Of a DNA stretch of 64,000 nt, positions 40,505-53,062 are shown piece by piece. Where the stretch lies: assembly GCF_037975245.1 (NCBI RefSeq), contig NC_092570.1, positions 18,675,418-18,739,417 on the forward strand, read 5' to 3'. The notes beneath the pieces are model-generated. The model was not told where the DNA came from. It saw only the letters and a list, made by a program, of their open reading frames with translations, and did no database searches. The first letter of the stretch is position 1. Each line of letters starts with the position of its first letter. The DNA is from Apostichopus japonicus (Eukaryota; Echinodermata; Holothuroidea; Aspidochirotida; Stichopodidae). The translations under genes were made by a program, and so were the position numbers.

Positions 40505-40747
40505 GTTTGTAGGGAATTCCAAAGGGGGAACTGTTCCCGCGGGGAAATCGAGTGTAAATTCGCACACCCCGATGAGCACTTAACGGTTGATAGTACCGAT
40601 AACACTGTTACCGTCTGTATGGATTTTGTAAAGGGGAGATGTACGCGCGAGAAATGCAAGTATTTCCACCCTCCTGCTCACCTTCAGGCGAAAATCAAAA
40701 CGTCACAACTGCAGCAACAGCCATCACCACCTAACATTGCCGCTGTG
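40505..40747 (+). CDS. mbnl: Muscleblind-like protein, exon with zinc fingers 3 and 4
   Basis: A 243-nt exon of 81 codons, phase 0 to phase 0, between acceptor cctttgtcttttag and donor GTG/GTATGT. It carries a complete tandem CCCH pair. Finger 3 (residues 2-23) is [10 protein letters not shown] followed by C-x6-C-x3-H spacing and ends KFAHP. Finger 4 (residues 40-58) is [20 protein letters not shown] with C-x7-C-x4-C-x3-H spacing. [11 protein letters not shown] follows, a muscleblind hallmark, then a Gln/Pro-rich tail. All eight zinc ligands are intact, along with the aromatic residues that stack on GC dinucleotides in MBNL-RNA structures. Exon boundaries match vertebrate MBNL. This is the strongest single piece of evidence for the gene identity. 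Confidence 0.97.
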
Positions 40748-43001
40748 GTATGTATTCATTATTCGTTGTGATTTTGTCCCCAGCCTTGTTACTCAAAAAT
40801 TCCTCACCGTCGGTGGTTCTGTTTGCGTTTTAGTTCATGCTACTATATTTATATATATGTATATGTATTTTTATTTTATTTTTTTTCTCTCTCTCTCTTT
40901 CACACACATTTTTAACCATGTCAGGCATTTTTGATCCTCCATTATTTTTTTTTTTTAAATAATTTTCCTTTTTTGATTTTTTTTTTTTTTTTAAACTTCT
41001 TTTTCAAACTAGAAAAGGAAACAAGTTTTTCACACATTTTGATCTCTAATGCTGTTTTTATATGATAATTCAAATGGCTTTTCTTGTGTGTGTGTCTGTG
41101 TGTGATTTTTTTATTTGAAATATGATTGCAGTAAATGTCCTTTTCATATTAATCGCTCATCGTGACAGGTTAAATGCTAATCGCCTCGTGTTTCCTTTTC
41201 AGACGCATGTATGGTGACCACAAAAAAAACAACAAAAGCTTCGATTTTGCTTCATTCGTTCCACACAACACGGTTGAAACTTCTTGATTTAGTTCTCCTC
41301 TGTGACACTCTGAAAATTTTTGTGTAAACACTCTCACCTCTACTGTCTCATTGCTTGTAGGGCAAGGTGAACAAGTTGCATGTAACAATTCAATGAGTCT
41401 CCATCCTAACAGGTGCCTGAAATACATGGGGGGTGGGGGTGGGGGGAGTGGGGGAGAGGATGTATGTACATGGTTAGGTTATTGAGCTAAGGTATGCTTG
41501 CAAGTAGTAAGCATCGTAACAGGACGATTGCTCATGACAAAATGGATAGTTGAGAGTAGGGCGAGTTTCTAGTAAAGAAAAATAAAGTGACAGGTTCCAG
41601 ACTCATAATACAGCAATTAGTTATTTATCAGTATGCAGGATTTTAGATTAAAAACTTTCCGAACAGCCTTAAAGAAAATTATTACTCGTGTAGTTCTTTT
41701 CCCTAACACGTTGACTGGAATTTTCCATCCTTTGTTGTGATTTGGTTAGGACAGAGTCACTCCCCCCCCCCTCCTCCCTTCCTCCCTCCTAAAGAATAGG
41801 AGAAGTGTAATGAATCATAAGTTTAATACTTTTCGCTGGGGTGATTAACAAGAAAGGATGAACAACTCATTAGCAGTTTCACAACTTCCTTTTGAACACT
41901 GCAGACACATCCATTTTAAAATTCTTTTGTAGCGTTTAGTGTCGTTTCAGCAAATACCCTTTACATGTAATCATCTGTGTGTGTGTGTGTTCTGTGGTGC
42001 GCCGCTGTTAACACTCTGTACGGGCTAAAGAAAAAGAAAAGTAAAAACGCTGACCAGCTGAACAACATCTGCATGTGTGATCAGTCCACAACGTTCATCA
42101 ATGTCTGGCTTCTTTTTTTTGCTTCTGCTTGTGCCAGCCGGCTCTTAATAAGCAGCAATGCATGACAGCCATACTCAACACAAAATCTCTTCCCTCCCTC
42201 CCTTCTTCCCTTCCCCCCTCCCTCCTTCCCTACCCCTTTCTCACACTCCATTTTTACTGTTTCTCAATCATGTTCCACCAAGTTACGATTTCTTCAGAGA
42301 AGTCTTCTTTTTTTAAAATTTTTTTTAATTGTGTCAGACATTAAGAGAAGGGCATCGTATATTTTTGCTCCGTCATTCACACATACTTTTTGTGGGTATC
42401 ATTTAAAATAAAATTAAAAAATTGTTGGATATACAAATGCCATCTGATTGTCATCTTCAACAGTATTTATGTCCAAGTTTCCTGTAAAATGAAATACAAA
42501 TGAAAGAAAGAGCCTTTTTTAATTTTTCTACCTTGAAAGAAACAACCGTATAGAAAAGGGTTTATCAAGTTCCAGAGAAGGGGGGGGGGGGAAGGGGGGA
42601 TGCAGAATGGAGGAAATGCTGTGTTACTGGCAGCTAGAGTAAACTGATACCAAAATATCTGGAAAAAATGCTCAACCTCCCAAAGAAAGAATGTGCAGTT
42701 AAAGCACCCCATGGCCAACAAGTGACTATGGAAGCCCCCTCCCTGCCCCCTGCCCCACTCTCCACACCGGTACCTGAATTTTGTAAGGTAAAAAATGAAG
42801 CAGATGAGACAACTTAATTATTCCCATGTATTGTGTTGAGTTTAAATGTGTTGTCAGGAGAAGGAAGTCAGAATGAAGATAGCTATTCCCTAATGAGGCA
42901 AACAACCTCTTGAATTGTATCAGTTTCCAGTCTGTTGTAAAAGAATGTATCAAGTGTATCTTAAAGTGTTGCTCTTTAGTCAGGGGAGAAATGTATCCAT
43001 A

Positions 43002-43004
43002 TAT

Positions 43005-43056
<52 letters not shown>

Positions 43057-43060
43057 TATA

Positions 43061-43105
<45 letters not shown>

Positions 43106-43122
43106 TATATATATATTTATAT

Positions 43123-43176
<54 letters not shown>

Positions 43177-43222
43177 ATATAAATATATATATATATATAT
43201 ATAATATATATATATATATATA
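43002..43222. repeat. (TA)n microsatellite, the largest in the window
   Basis: About 220 bp of TA with scattered ATAAT, TAGATA and TGTATA interruptions. Confidence 0.92.
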
Positions 43223-44940
43223 GTCCAGCTGTCTATGATTAGGAATTCAGAATCTGCCTCAAGTCTACAGAGGAATGTATTTAGTAAGGAAAAAAATTCT
43301 TTTAAAACATAAGTTTCTCTCTGAAGTCAGAAGAGGAATATACCAAGTTTTCACATGTCTCTTAATATGAGGCAAAGAAAAATACTCTTTATGAATGGGG
43401 AAAACAGGGGGAAAAAATCTAGGAAAACAATTATCTTTTGAAGCATAGAATATATCTAAAGGAGAACGTTACATTCAGGCTATTACGAATGAGGTCACTT
43501 AAAAAGTTTACCAAGAACATCGGTAATGATTCACTTTAACGAAAAAGAGCTGGGGGTGGGGAGGGGGATGGTGACTGGGATGGTGACTGGGCTGACCAGT
43601 TAACAAAAAGAATAAGTTCAATATTTGTGACCATTTCAGATTAATGAGTATCCTCTGGCTGAAGTTATACAGCTAATTGGTTAAATTATACTTCCTTATC
43701 CAGGTAGCCATTTTGGAGCAAAACAGTTTGAAATTCTACCTACTTAAAACCATCCAAAAACAAAGCATACTCTTTTATGATATGTGTTTAGGATTTCCAT
43801 GGTTACCCAAATAGAACTCTTTAACAGCCTGGAAAAGAAAAGAAGGCGGTGCTCTGAAAGACTGGTGGTATTTATATGATGATGTATGATTGATTCCCTA
43901 CAACAAACAGAGTTTGGTTGGTAAAAAGCTTGAGTCATCTTGTTGAGTTTGCTGAAAATGTTTTTTTGGTACTTTGACCCCAATTGCCTGCTATAATGGT
44001 AAAGCGGGTGGGGGTCAAAGGTCCAATCTGTGTATTATATTACTTCTTTTGAATGTAAACAATTTCCTGCCCTTGTAAACTGTTGGTACTGCAGCTGACA
44101 CTGCAGACACCACCCCATGCTACTACCTGCTACTGCTAAGCACCTCAACAAATAAAGGACATGTAGAGGGCGTGGTTAGGATGAGTGTGGGGTCCTTTTC
44201 TTTCCTTCCTATTGTCTGAGATTTCTTTTCAGACAGACAGACAAACAGACAGCAAGCAAGCAGCACTTGAATTCCAGATCATTTATAGGCTTAACACTTA
44301 AAAGAATATCACAAAGGTTGCTCCCTTCTTCCTTCCTTGGTGGTGATGTCAGTCAGTGTACGATAGTTTGTCAAGCTATTTCTTTCTTTGGAAATTGTTC
44401 ACACTCGATCGTTTATATTTAAGTGGTTAATTATGATGGCATACATTTGTGATAGAATAAGTCTGAGGTCACCTTCAGGGTAGCTCCTTTAGTAGAGATG
44501 TATGTAATAAAAAAATAAATTAAAAAAAAACATGCGGAAGAAGGGGAGGGAGGGAAGGATGGGGGTGAGGGAGGCGGAGGGAAGAAGGGCAGGGGAGGGG
44601 CATTCGGAAACAAAGTTTCTTAATCACGTGAAAGTGCACAGTAACCTTGACGATACCCACCTGTATGATGTTGTGTTTTATAATTATAGAGTTCATGTAA
44701 AGGTCACTTTAATTATAGAGGGTGTATAAACTATATCCAACTTCTGCCCTCCCTTTATATCCTCCTCTACTCTAGTTTCTAGTGAAATTGCTTCCCAAGT
44801 AAAATAAGCAAATTCTGTCTGCAGCTGCCACATAATACATATATCCATAAAGGTAAAAACAAGAAGTCAACTAACATAATAAGTTTTAACACTCGGCTCT
44901 CATATATACATTGCCCTCTCTCTGTTGTACAAAGTCATAC

Positions 44941-45015
44941 ATCAGGCAGGCTTGATGTAGGCATACATGCAGGTTTGGCGTAGGCATACATGTAGGCTCA
45001 ATGCAGGGCATACAT
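44941..45015. repeat. Degenerate short tandem repeat of about 30 bp
   Basis: The words gtaggcatacatg and gcaggcttgatg recur two to three times with about 30-bp spacing. Confidence 0.6.
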
Positions 45016-45915
45016 TCTAGTCTTTAGTATCATCATCTCTGTAGTGATTTTGAGCATGACATGATGTGCTGGTGCCTGCTTGTATAAATATATTGATATA
45101 AATATACACTAGCATGTTTGCTGTTGCTACAGGGAATAGACTACAACCCTCCCCCCTTTCCCCACTCCCCGTTCTTTCCCCTCACGCTCCCTTTTCTGTT
45201 GGATATATATCGCACATCTAATTCTCTTTTAAGTCCTCTGGGGAAATACTAGCTAACCATACGAATCATACAAACCCCGCCCATCGCATCTGTTTGCCGG
45301 TTCGTTAAGTCCACAGCACTCTAAAGTATATATGGGTATATTCGGTCACGATCCTTGAAAACTGTAGGAAAAAGTAACGGTGCACAGTGGCACTTTTCCA
45401 GAACTGTAAATGCCGTGTCAAACAAACACCTCTGCACGGTACAATTTCACTCCGTTAAATTAACATATATACATACCTCGTCTGCGGTCTTTACAACACG
45501 ACCCGTCTTTCTCAGTGCACTCGCAGGGACGTCAATCAAAAAAGTGGACCGTCGTCAGTGATATATGTTAATAGCCGAAAAACATAAATCCTTTAACCGT
45601 TCACTTTATATGTGTTTTATTTTCTTTCTTAATAATCAGGGGAGGAATTTATACCACCCTCCTCTTTTCCTCTAATTATGCCTTTCATTCATTACACACC
45701 TACTTGTTAAAGATTTATAGGGTGAAAGACGAGGAGTGGGGGGGGGGGGGTTGGTAGAAAGTGAATAAAAGCAGTCTTTACATGGCAAGAGAGATAAGAT
45801 AAGATAAGACAAAAATAATGAGAAATTATAAAATTGTTTGAATGTGGTCGGTTGTGACTGTGAGGAGAAGGAGGAGGAGAAGTAGGACAGGCAATGTTTG
45901 CATGTCTTTGAGTAG

Positions 45916-46118
45916 TTTCACTGACATCACCCTTTCTTTCTCTCTTTGCTTCTTTTGTTTCTCCCTACACAACAATGCCATGCTGCTGTTCGTCCCGTGC
46001 TTGCCGTTTATGTTTATGACTTCGTATCGATTCTCCCTTCCCACACATGGCCTACAACTGTCCGCTCTGCTATCCATATTGGCCAAAATACCATCATGTC
46101 GCTGTGCATACTAATTAG
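45916..46118 (+). promoter_or_regulatory. AG-exclusion zone with distant branch point and muscleblind-type motifs
   Basis: After the AG at 45914-45915 there is no AG until the acceptor at 46117-46118, a gap of about 200 nt. At the far end is a branch-point-like CTGAC (A at 45924) followed at once by a long pyrimidine tract (45930-45965). The acceptor itself has almost no pyrimidine tract. Between them lie several YGCY sites (tgcc 45976, tgctgct 45981, tgcttgcc 45998, ctctgct near 46065, cgctgtgc 46100) and one GCTTGC at 45999-46004. This is the signature of a branch point about 190 nt from its exon. Vertebrate MBNL1 exon 5 is known for such an arrangement and for repression by MBNL1 itself. 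Confidence 0.75.
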
Positions 46119-46166
46119 CTTCCGACAAACCGCAAGCGCCCACGGGACGAGGAGGACCTGCTACTG
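46119..46166 (+). CDS. mbnl: Short basic KRPR exon, probable nuclear-localisation cassette
   Basis: A 48-nt exon of 16 codons, phase 0 to phase 0, encoding LPTNRKRPRDEEDLLL. An in-frame TAG forms the acceptor itself, so in this frame the exon cannot start earlier. NRKRPRDE is a classic basic nuclear-localisation type sequence. In vertebrate MBNL1 the 54-nt exon 5 occupies the same place after the finger 4 exon, has a PLPKRPALEK core and controls nuclear retention. The similarity LP..KRP plus the AG-free upstream zone support homology. The donor CTG/GTACTT is weak, as is common in regulated exons. Reading on past it would hit TGA soon after. An alternative donor at AACCAG/GTCAAG (46218) would truncate the protein in this frame. 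Confidence 0.68.
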
Positions 46167-49100
46167 GTACTTTTTTGTCTTTATTATTTTTGACTATCTG
46201 GCGCCCCCACTCAACCAGGTCAAGGGTCGTGTTTTACCGATAAAACGAAAACAAAGAGGGACAAAAAAAAAAATATTTCTGCATCAATATTGGCTCAACA
46301 TTTTCTCCATGCAAGTCTTTTAGTCGTGCAGGGAACGTTGTGCTCCTCTTCTTTGATATAAGTGTGAAAAACGCATGATGACGGAAATCGAGAATCTTCT
46401 TTAACGCATGCTCCTAAATTTTATATACTCACCGAAAAAAAAATTTCAGTTCTTACAGGTCAAGGGTCAAACTGGAGTTGGATTTATTTTTGTGTTTCTA
46501 CTCTTTGTGCATGCACACCATAGAACATCAATTCTCCTGTAGTCAAATTGCATTCAAATTTGCTTCCAAATCTAACAATTGACCTTTTGACCTTTTGACA
46601 TTTTAACCCTGAGTATCATGCACTTTGTAGACAACGCCAAACACTGACCCTCATCTGGTTGGGATGGCACCAGTAATTTGCTGATTTTTGCAATTTAGTA
46701 AAAAAAAAAGAAACTAGGGACCTTAGCTTGTTATGATGGTCCTTGGTTTTTTAAAAATTGCTTGATTGTTATGTTAATTGTGTAATGCATATTCATCAAG
46801 GGTTGGCACTTTGGCTGTGAAGAATATAAACTGCTTGTTGTACATTGTTATAAAAATTCACTTCAGATAGCATGTGTTTTTTTTTTCTCTCTGAACAAAA
46901 AAAAGAAATGTGTGAAACCTGTTTTTGTGGGGTAGATGGTGCATCCATTATAATTTATTCATGTAATCCTTGCTTTAGAAATCTCAGCTGGGTTTCGAGA
47001 ACTCGTAAAAGGGCAACAGAAATCCGTACATGAAAATCTGCATCACGATTGTGTATGTTTATGTGTGTCTGTTTGTCGTGCTGTTTGTGTTGTGTTATGC
47101 TGTGATGGTCCTTGCTTATGATTTTCAATCAATCCTGAAAATGATCTGTCACACCACTCCTTTCAGACTTCGCTGGCAGGCCGGCCGGCCTTTAAAAGGA
47201 CAAATATGGAAAAGAAAGAAAAATAAAGCCAATAATGTGAAATATTCTAATTGAAAGCTACCTTATACTTCTCATACCCCCCCCCCTCCAACCACCTCCC
47301 CCTAGAGTACAGCACTGCTAATCTGACCCACAGAGGAGGACATACACCAAAATTATGGGAAATTTTCAAAACGTTACTTTCAAATATGATTTTATTTATT
47401 TTGAGTAACCCTTCGTTCCACAGCCTGAATGTAATTGTTAAAAAGTGACCATGTCAGAGTCACTTGGGTGTCCTAATGTTTCCGTTCCAACAAATATAGA
47501 ATCCTTCTCACCCACTAGTTATCAGAATCTAAAATCCTCGCCTAGTTAACTGCAACCTCCCATTTCATGCTTAAATATCTAGTAAAAATGAAAAAAAACC
47601 GAAAAAAAAAAACAATACAAGAATGATATCCACCACCACCCCCACCCTTTCAAAGCATCATTTTCCTTACAACCATGTATGTAATCTCCAACCACCTCAA
47701 GCATCTGTTTGTTCAAAAAAAAAAAAAATACCAAAAATGAAATAGCTACAGTAGGCCCATTGTTCTTCCCCCTGTCTTTGTTCTCCAGCAAGCACCTGAT
47801 TGGTTGTGATGCAGTCTTTCATGTCTGGAAATAGCATTTTTGGAAAATCCAGGGGAAAAAAAATATGCATTGCGGTATTAATACTTTGAAAAAGCTTTTT
47901 CTTTCACATTCTCACCAAAAAATTTCAGTTGGAAAAAAACAAAAAGAAGAAGAAGAAAAGGAAAAACATGAAAGAAGCCTCCATTCCCTTTTTACGAAAC
48001 TTGTCACCCAGCTTAGCGTTTCTGCAAATAATTTGGGCTTCTATTTTTTCAGCACTCGTGCCATTTCTTTTGATGTAATAGAAAAAATGACGAAAGAAAA
48101 ATTGTAGAAATTTCACACAAAATGTTGTATATATATCAACTTCATGTTAGCTATTTTAGTAAGCTTCTGTGCAAAAACTTGCAAATTTTCTGGTTAAAAG
48201 TAGTCTTCCTTTACCAACATAGACTTACCTTAGAATCTATATATTTACATAACTTTATGATTTACATTTTTTAACTCTTTTTTTATAATTTTTTTAAAAT
48301 TTTTTATAATTTTTTGTATCCTTTTTTTTGTTGTTTTGTTATAAAAATTAAAATGCATTTTATCCTCATCAATTGAATTTTTGCTTCACCTTAATGTTTT
48401 TCTCTTTATTCAGGGGCCACATGCTTGGACAGATGTTTTCGCCTTTTTAGTTGTTAGATCAAGAAAGAAAAGGGAAAAAAAGCCTACTTTAAAATCATAT
48501 TATCATTAGATATACCATTTACTACTGCAATTCACAATGTTACTGAACATTTTGCACACACTTACCATATTACTTCAAGTAACTTCAGTTCATAAGCAAT
48601 GATCTTAATACTAACAATTCAAATAGAAGTGACTCCTAGTATACACTGTGATGAGAAATAGTTTCCTTTGTGATTATGACCAGATGGTAGAATGTTTATC
48701 AATTTTCTCATATAAATGTCTAATATGTTGAACAGTTTTAAACTTCTGCCATAGACACATAGAACTCAAAAAGCAATTAAATTCATCTTTTTTTATATTT
48801 TTTATTACAGCTCAACATTTGTATATCACATTGGATTGTTAAGAAAATGTGTCTTAAACTTGTCTTGGTGAAACATTGCCTAGAACCAAGTGTAAATCTA
48901 TTTACTGGATCACATAGTTCCACCACATATTTCACTCCTGTTGTTGCAAATGACAAACAGTTAGGCATCCAGGTGTTATTCTCAGCTTCCAGAATCTTGG
49001 CTGAGAAGCGAGCTAGAAATTGCTAGACTAATAAAAAAAAAATTAAATTTAAAAAAATATGTGAAAGATGCCTGAAAAATTAAAGAAACATTCCATCGTA

Positions 49101-50870
49101 AATACATAACCACAAAACTTAGCCATTTTACAGCCACCCAAAATTGTAGAAAAAAACAATTAGGTTGCATGTCAACACTTCATACAGAAGTAAAAAAGGA
49201 ATATAATCAGTGTGTTTTGTTACCATTAAAAATATATATAAACAAGAAAACTTCAGAGGTGAAAAGTAGGAATGAAAGCTTGCTTTCTGTTTCAATTTGG
49301 CAATTTGGAACAAAAAGTCAAAAACTAATTAATGAAGTGTATAAACATCAGCCCAGTCTCCTCCCTCTACCTCGATAATCAACTCAACAATGTCCTACAG
49401 GCAATCGATGGTTTCATGGATACAAAGTGGGAGGGGGGGAGGATTTTCCAGAAAGCATTTACCATTGTGATTTATTCTCAAATGGAAAATATCAATATAG
49501 CTATAAAAAAATATAAAAAATTAGACTTCACAGATTAAATTAATTTGGAAAAGCATTCGTTTAGCTAGGTGATTAAATCCTTGACGCTAAGTGAAATTTT
49601 TGCTGAGTAACATTTCCCTTTTGTAAGTAAAACTTCTGCTGCGTCATCTTGGCATCTTCTGTTTTTTCCCCCGCTAATCAAAGGAAGGACAGACCTATCA
49701 GGTTCTTGCCATCGGTGGGAGTACCATCAGGGGGTCCGTTGTGTGCCGGAATCTTCAAATTTACATTGTTAGGCCTGTTTTCACTTGTGAGGACATAACA
49801 TGTTCAACCAAATCTGCTAGATTATACGCTGAATTGCCCAGCCATGAAAAGTTTGACGAAAACCCCTTTCCGATATAGATCTCTGTAGGGTGATAGAATT
49901 TGCATTTTGAAAGACAATGTCTCCTCGATGACCGACTTCTGAAAGTGTTTTGGTTTACTAATATAGAATTGCAGGGTGAGGGTGACATTAAAAATATGAA
50001 ATTCATAATATGTCTCTCTAATTAGTTAGGTCTAAGTTTCCACAAAAGAGATAACAACAAAAAATGATAATTTCTTTGCATATCAGCAATTATTTACAAT
50101 TTCTGGGGAAGGTTTACTGTTCCAAATAAATAAATAAACAATTTAAGTACTTATTTAGCTTGTCTGGTCTAGCAATTTGTAAGTATTAACTGATGGTCAC
50201 ACAGAAACCATACTTTCTATTCACAACTCTTAATCCGAATGTAGGGAAGCCCTTGAGATAATAGACATACAATTTGTTACAAGACAAACTTTGCTCAGAG
50301 TAGCACTAACACCTAATCAGGCAAATTTTATCAGGCAGTATTTTTACTACATTACAATACATATGATTATAGGAAATAACATCCCAAAACTTTATGAAAA
50401 TTATGCTATGGCACCACTGACATTTCACACTTATTGAGGTCGTTCATCTGTAACAACTTTGCTCATCCCTTTTCTTTTGATATGAATATTCAATATTATG
50501 ACAATATAATTTATCAACTTAAACAAATATTCGCTGCATATTTAGATGCTCAGACAAAGTAATACAAAGGATTTAATAAATAATTATGCATGTTTAAAAA
50601 CAGGTCAGAAACAAATATGACTCACTTCTCTCTGAAGGCAAGACTACTAGGCAAAGAAGACATTGGTTGTAGGTCCAGTGGTGTAACAGAAAAAGGATAA
50701 ACAGAAGTAAAAGAAAAACCGTTAGAATTTTTTTTCTGAATGGCTTTGACCTACAGGATACTTGCCCATTCCATTTTATCCCCTACCCTTTCTCATAACC
50801 CCCACCCCCTCCTCCTCCTTGTTTTAAGATTTCAACCAGAAGCTAAGACTTACTTCCTTTAATTCCTTAG
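46167..50870 (+). other. Intron with one uncertain open exon-like segment
   Basis: Mostly non-coding. It contains a GGCCGGCC block near 47180, poly-C near 47280, A-rich runs, and the open segment at 48811-48972 listed separately. Confidence 0.6.
48811..48972 (+). other. Open exon-like segment, uncertain
   Basis: After a strong acceptor (ttttttattacag at 48798-48810), 162 nt stay open for 54 codons in phase 0 and end at a plausible donor CAG/GTGTTA. The peptide ends NLFTGSHSSTTYFTPVVAND plus a short tail. Phase would fit the neighbouring exons. The first half is Cys/Lys/Val-rich and unlike muscleblind linkers, and the opposite strand is also open here, so chance or an old repeat is quite possible. 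Confidence 0.25.
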
Positions 50871-50939
50871 ATGTGGAATTGTTTAAAGGATGACACATCC
50901 AGATGGCCGTCCTCCCCAGAATACAGCAGCTACGCACAG
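50871..50939 (+). CDS. mbnl: Candidate alternative exon after the KRPR exon
   Basis: A 69-nt exon of 23 codons, phase 0 at both ends, between a good acceptor (cttcctttaattccttag) and a fair donor (CACAG/GTCTGT). It reads MWNCLKDDTSRWPSSPEYSS followed by YAQ. Both other frames are closed by stops within 25 nt, so only the frame compatible with its neighbours is open. Ser/Pro/Tyr-rich composition suits a linker, but I recognise no specific homologous exon in other muscleblind genes. The initial ATG is probably incidental, though it could be a downstream start in a short isoform. It is symmetric, so skippable. Confidence 0.6.
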
Positions 50940-53062
50940 GTCTGTCTGAAAAGTTATAATTGTTTCATATTTTGTCAAACTTGTGGCTTTAATATATGGC
51001 GCTTTCTTTGTTTTCTTCTTAATTTTTCATCCTTAAAATTCAGTTCGAACAGCTTCAGAAACGTAATGGTGGTACAGTATTTTCCACTATTTTTTTTCCG
51101 TTAATTTGTTGACGCTTTTTCACAGTAACAATTACAAATCAAATGTTAATATGCCAAAACTTTGATCTTTTCATTTTACACATTTCCCGATCACTGTGTT
51201 GTTGACAAACTCAAGTTCTAATTGTTGCTGTGTGTGTTTCTATGTGTGACAAATATATATAAACCTGTTGGAATTTGATGAACTAAGACCGATTAGTCAT
51301 TTGTTTACAAACTTCAGTTTTTGGTCAAAATTGAGATTAAAACAAACATAAAACAAACCAAAGAAATATAAATTATTGCATATTTTGCATATTATTATTG
51401 CAGATTGTTCAGGCCATTTTTTTTGGTTTAAATAGGAATCTTTAGTTTAATCCGATCGGTAAAAAAGAAACCTTTCTATCATGTTAAAAATTGATCTGAT
51501 CTGATCAATATTGATATTGCTAGTTCATTCGGTTTATTCTTCCGTACTCATTCAAACAAAGCAAATAGGCATCACAGCAGCCCCCCTCACTGCCAGAAGG
51601 ACATTTGGGGGGAAATAAATTTGATATCTCTACACACATTTTGACTAAAATTTAGGAATAATGTACTACTTCCAACTTGATTAAACATGCCACATTCATC
51701 AGATCCAGAAACTACCATTAAGCTATAAATAGAAATCCACCATGTGACTGGCTCACCATCACAGGGATACCAGTATGAAGTGTCCTAAGTATACCCGGAG
51801 AGGCGGACCACATTTTTGTGGTTTCCTGCATATAGAAGGACTGTGTTGTTAAAAGGTACACACATCATGGCACTGCTTGTAACAGGATGCAGTACACACG
51901 TGAAGTATTCTCTAAGTACTTCCTTCACACATACCTGAATGTCTCACAAATCGACCCTGATCGGGATACCACGATAGATTTGGTTCGTTCGCTCACGCTC
52001 AAAACTGAACCACGACACTTCCTCCATATCTAACATCGTTAACCATTCTGCAACAACGAAAAAGAACAAACAAAATGTGGGACAATTTAAACAAGCAATC
52101 AAATGACATATAAAAATCGCTTTCCGGGATTAGCCCTTTTTCCAGTGTCTTGCTTTTCGGGGTCAAGGCATGTCAGCGGCTACGAAAGAATTCACAACAG
52201 TCATTTAATATCTTTTGCTGCCCTCATTTATGCTCTGGTAGCTTGGTAATAGTTTGGGTTCAATTTGGGGTAGGTGGGGGGGTTTGAGGGGGGTGGGCAG
52301 GGGAAGGGACAAGCAGCCCTCCCCTGCTCTGCCGTCATCAGGTCATCAAATGAAAACTTTGTGTTTTTCGCATGCATTAATCAGATCATACCTAACATTT
52401 TGTTTGAATGGCTATGCTGCCTTGTGTAAAACACTTTCCACTAGATCCATTTGTTATTTTGATCACTAATGCAATTTAAAGTTGGAGAAACTCCTCTGTT
52501 GGGTACATTTAACTTTATCAAAATTTGAAGGGAAAAAACTTGTTAATATATTTTTTTTTTAATTTAATTTGCAATTGTGATGGCTTTGCTCTAAACATGA
52601 AATGCATGGTGTCATATTTTGCTACATAAACCCTACCCCCACCCCTCACCTCCACCCCACCCCACCCCCCTACTTGCACATTTTCTGTTCAGCCTTGTGT
52701 TCCTTGCATTGCCATCTGCATAGACAAAGATAATCTGCTCAATTATTTTTTTAACCAGAAGGACAATAAAAATAATCTGTCAGTTTTACAAATAATGCAT
52801 ATCTAATTTCTGTAAACATTACCTTCCTTGACTCCACTCCATTCCCCCAACTTGAAAATCTTACCGATACATGAAACAAAATGTTTAACACTTCCATGAA
52901 AAAGAATATATTTTCATATTATTATCATCTCTTGTTTATGTGATTTTAAATAATCAGTTGGTTTTAGAGAGACATCTATCTTTCCTCTTTATTTTTTTAT
53001 TTATTTTTTTTGCTTGTATGTGTTTAATTTCAAATCTTACACTTTGTTTTCCCCCTTCCCAG
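50940..53062 (+). other. Intron
   Basis: No exon was recognised. It contains G-rich sequence around 52258-52312 and CA/CCACCCC-rich sequence around 52635-52672. Confidence 0.7.

Larger units (their letters stand above)
40748..46118 (+). other. Intron
   Basis: Intron holding a very large (TA)n array at 43002-43222, poly-G/C runs (42579, 45738) and a short degenerate repeat at 44941-45015 (words gtaggcatacatg and gcagg). Its last 200 nt are the AG-free regulatory zone described separately. Confidence 0.7.

Noticed and set aside
42138-42270. Open segment PALNKQQCMTAILNTKSLP after a strong acceptor (cttgtgccag)
   Set aside because: The frame runs on into CCCTCC repeats with no usable donor nearby, so it is not supported as an exon.
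44098-44160. CTG/TGC-rich segment after a tactgcag acceptor
   Set aside because: The frame closes after 14 codons and there is no donor; not supported as an exon.
45826-46086. Antisense 86-codon frame and two sense frames over the AG-free zone
   Set aside because: The lack of AG on the sense strand and the pyrimidine-rich composition keep frames open by chance. The splice-regulatory reading explains the region better.
47166-47228. Exon-like TSLAGRPAFKRTN segment after a tttcag acceptor
   Set aside because: A faint resemblance to the vertebrate exon 5/6 junction, but no donor follows and a TAA comes after 19 codons. The GGCCGGCC block may be a local oddity.
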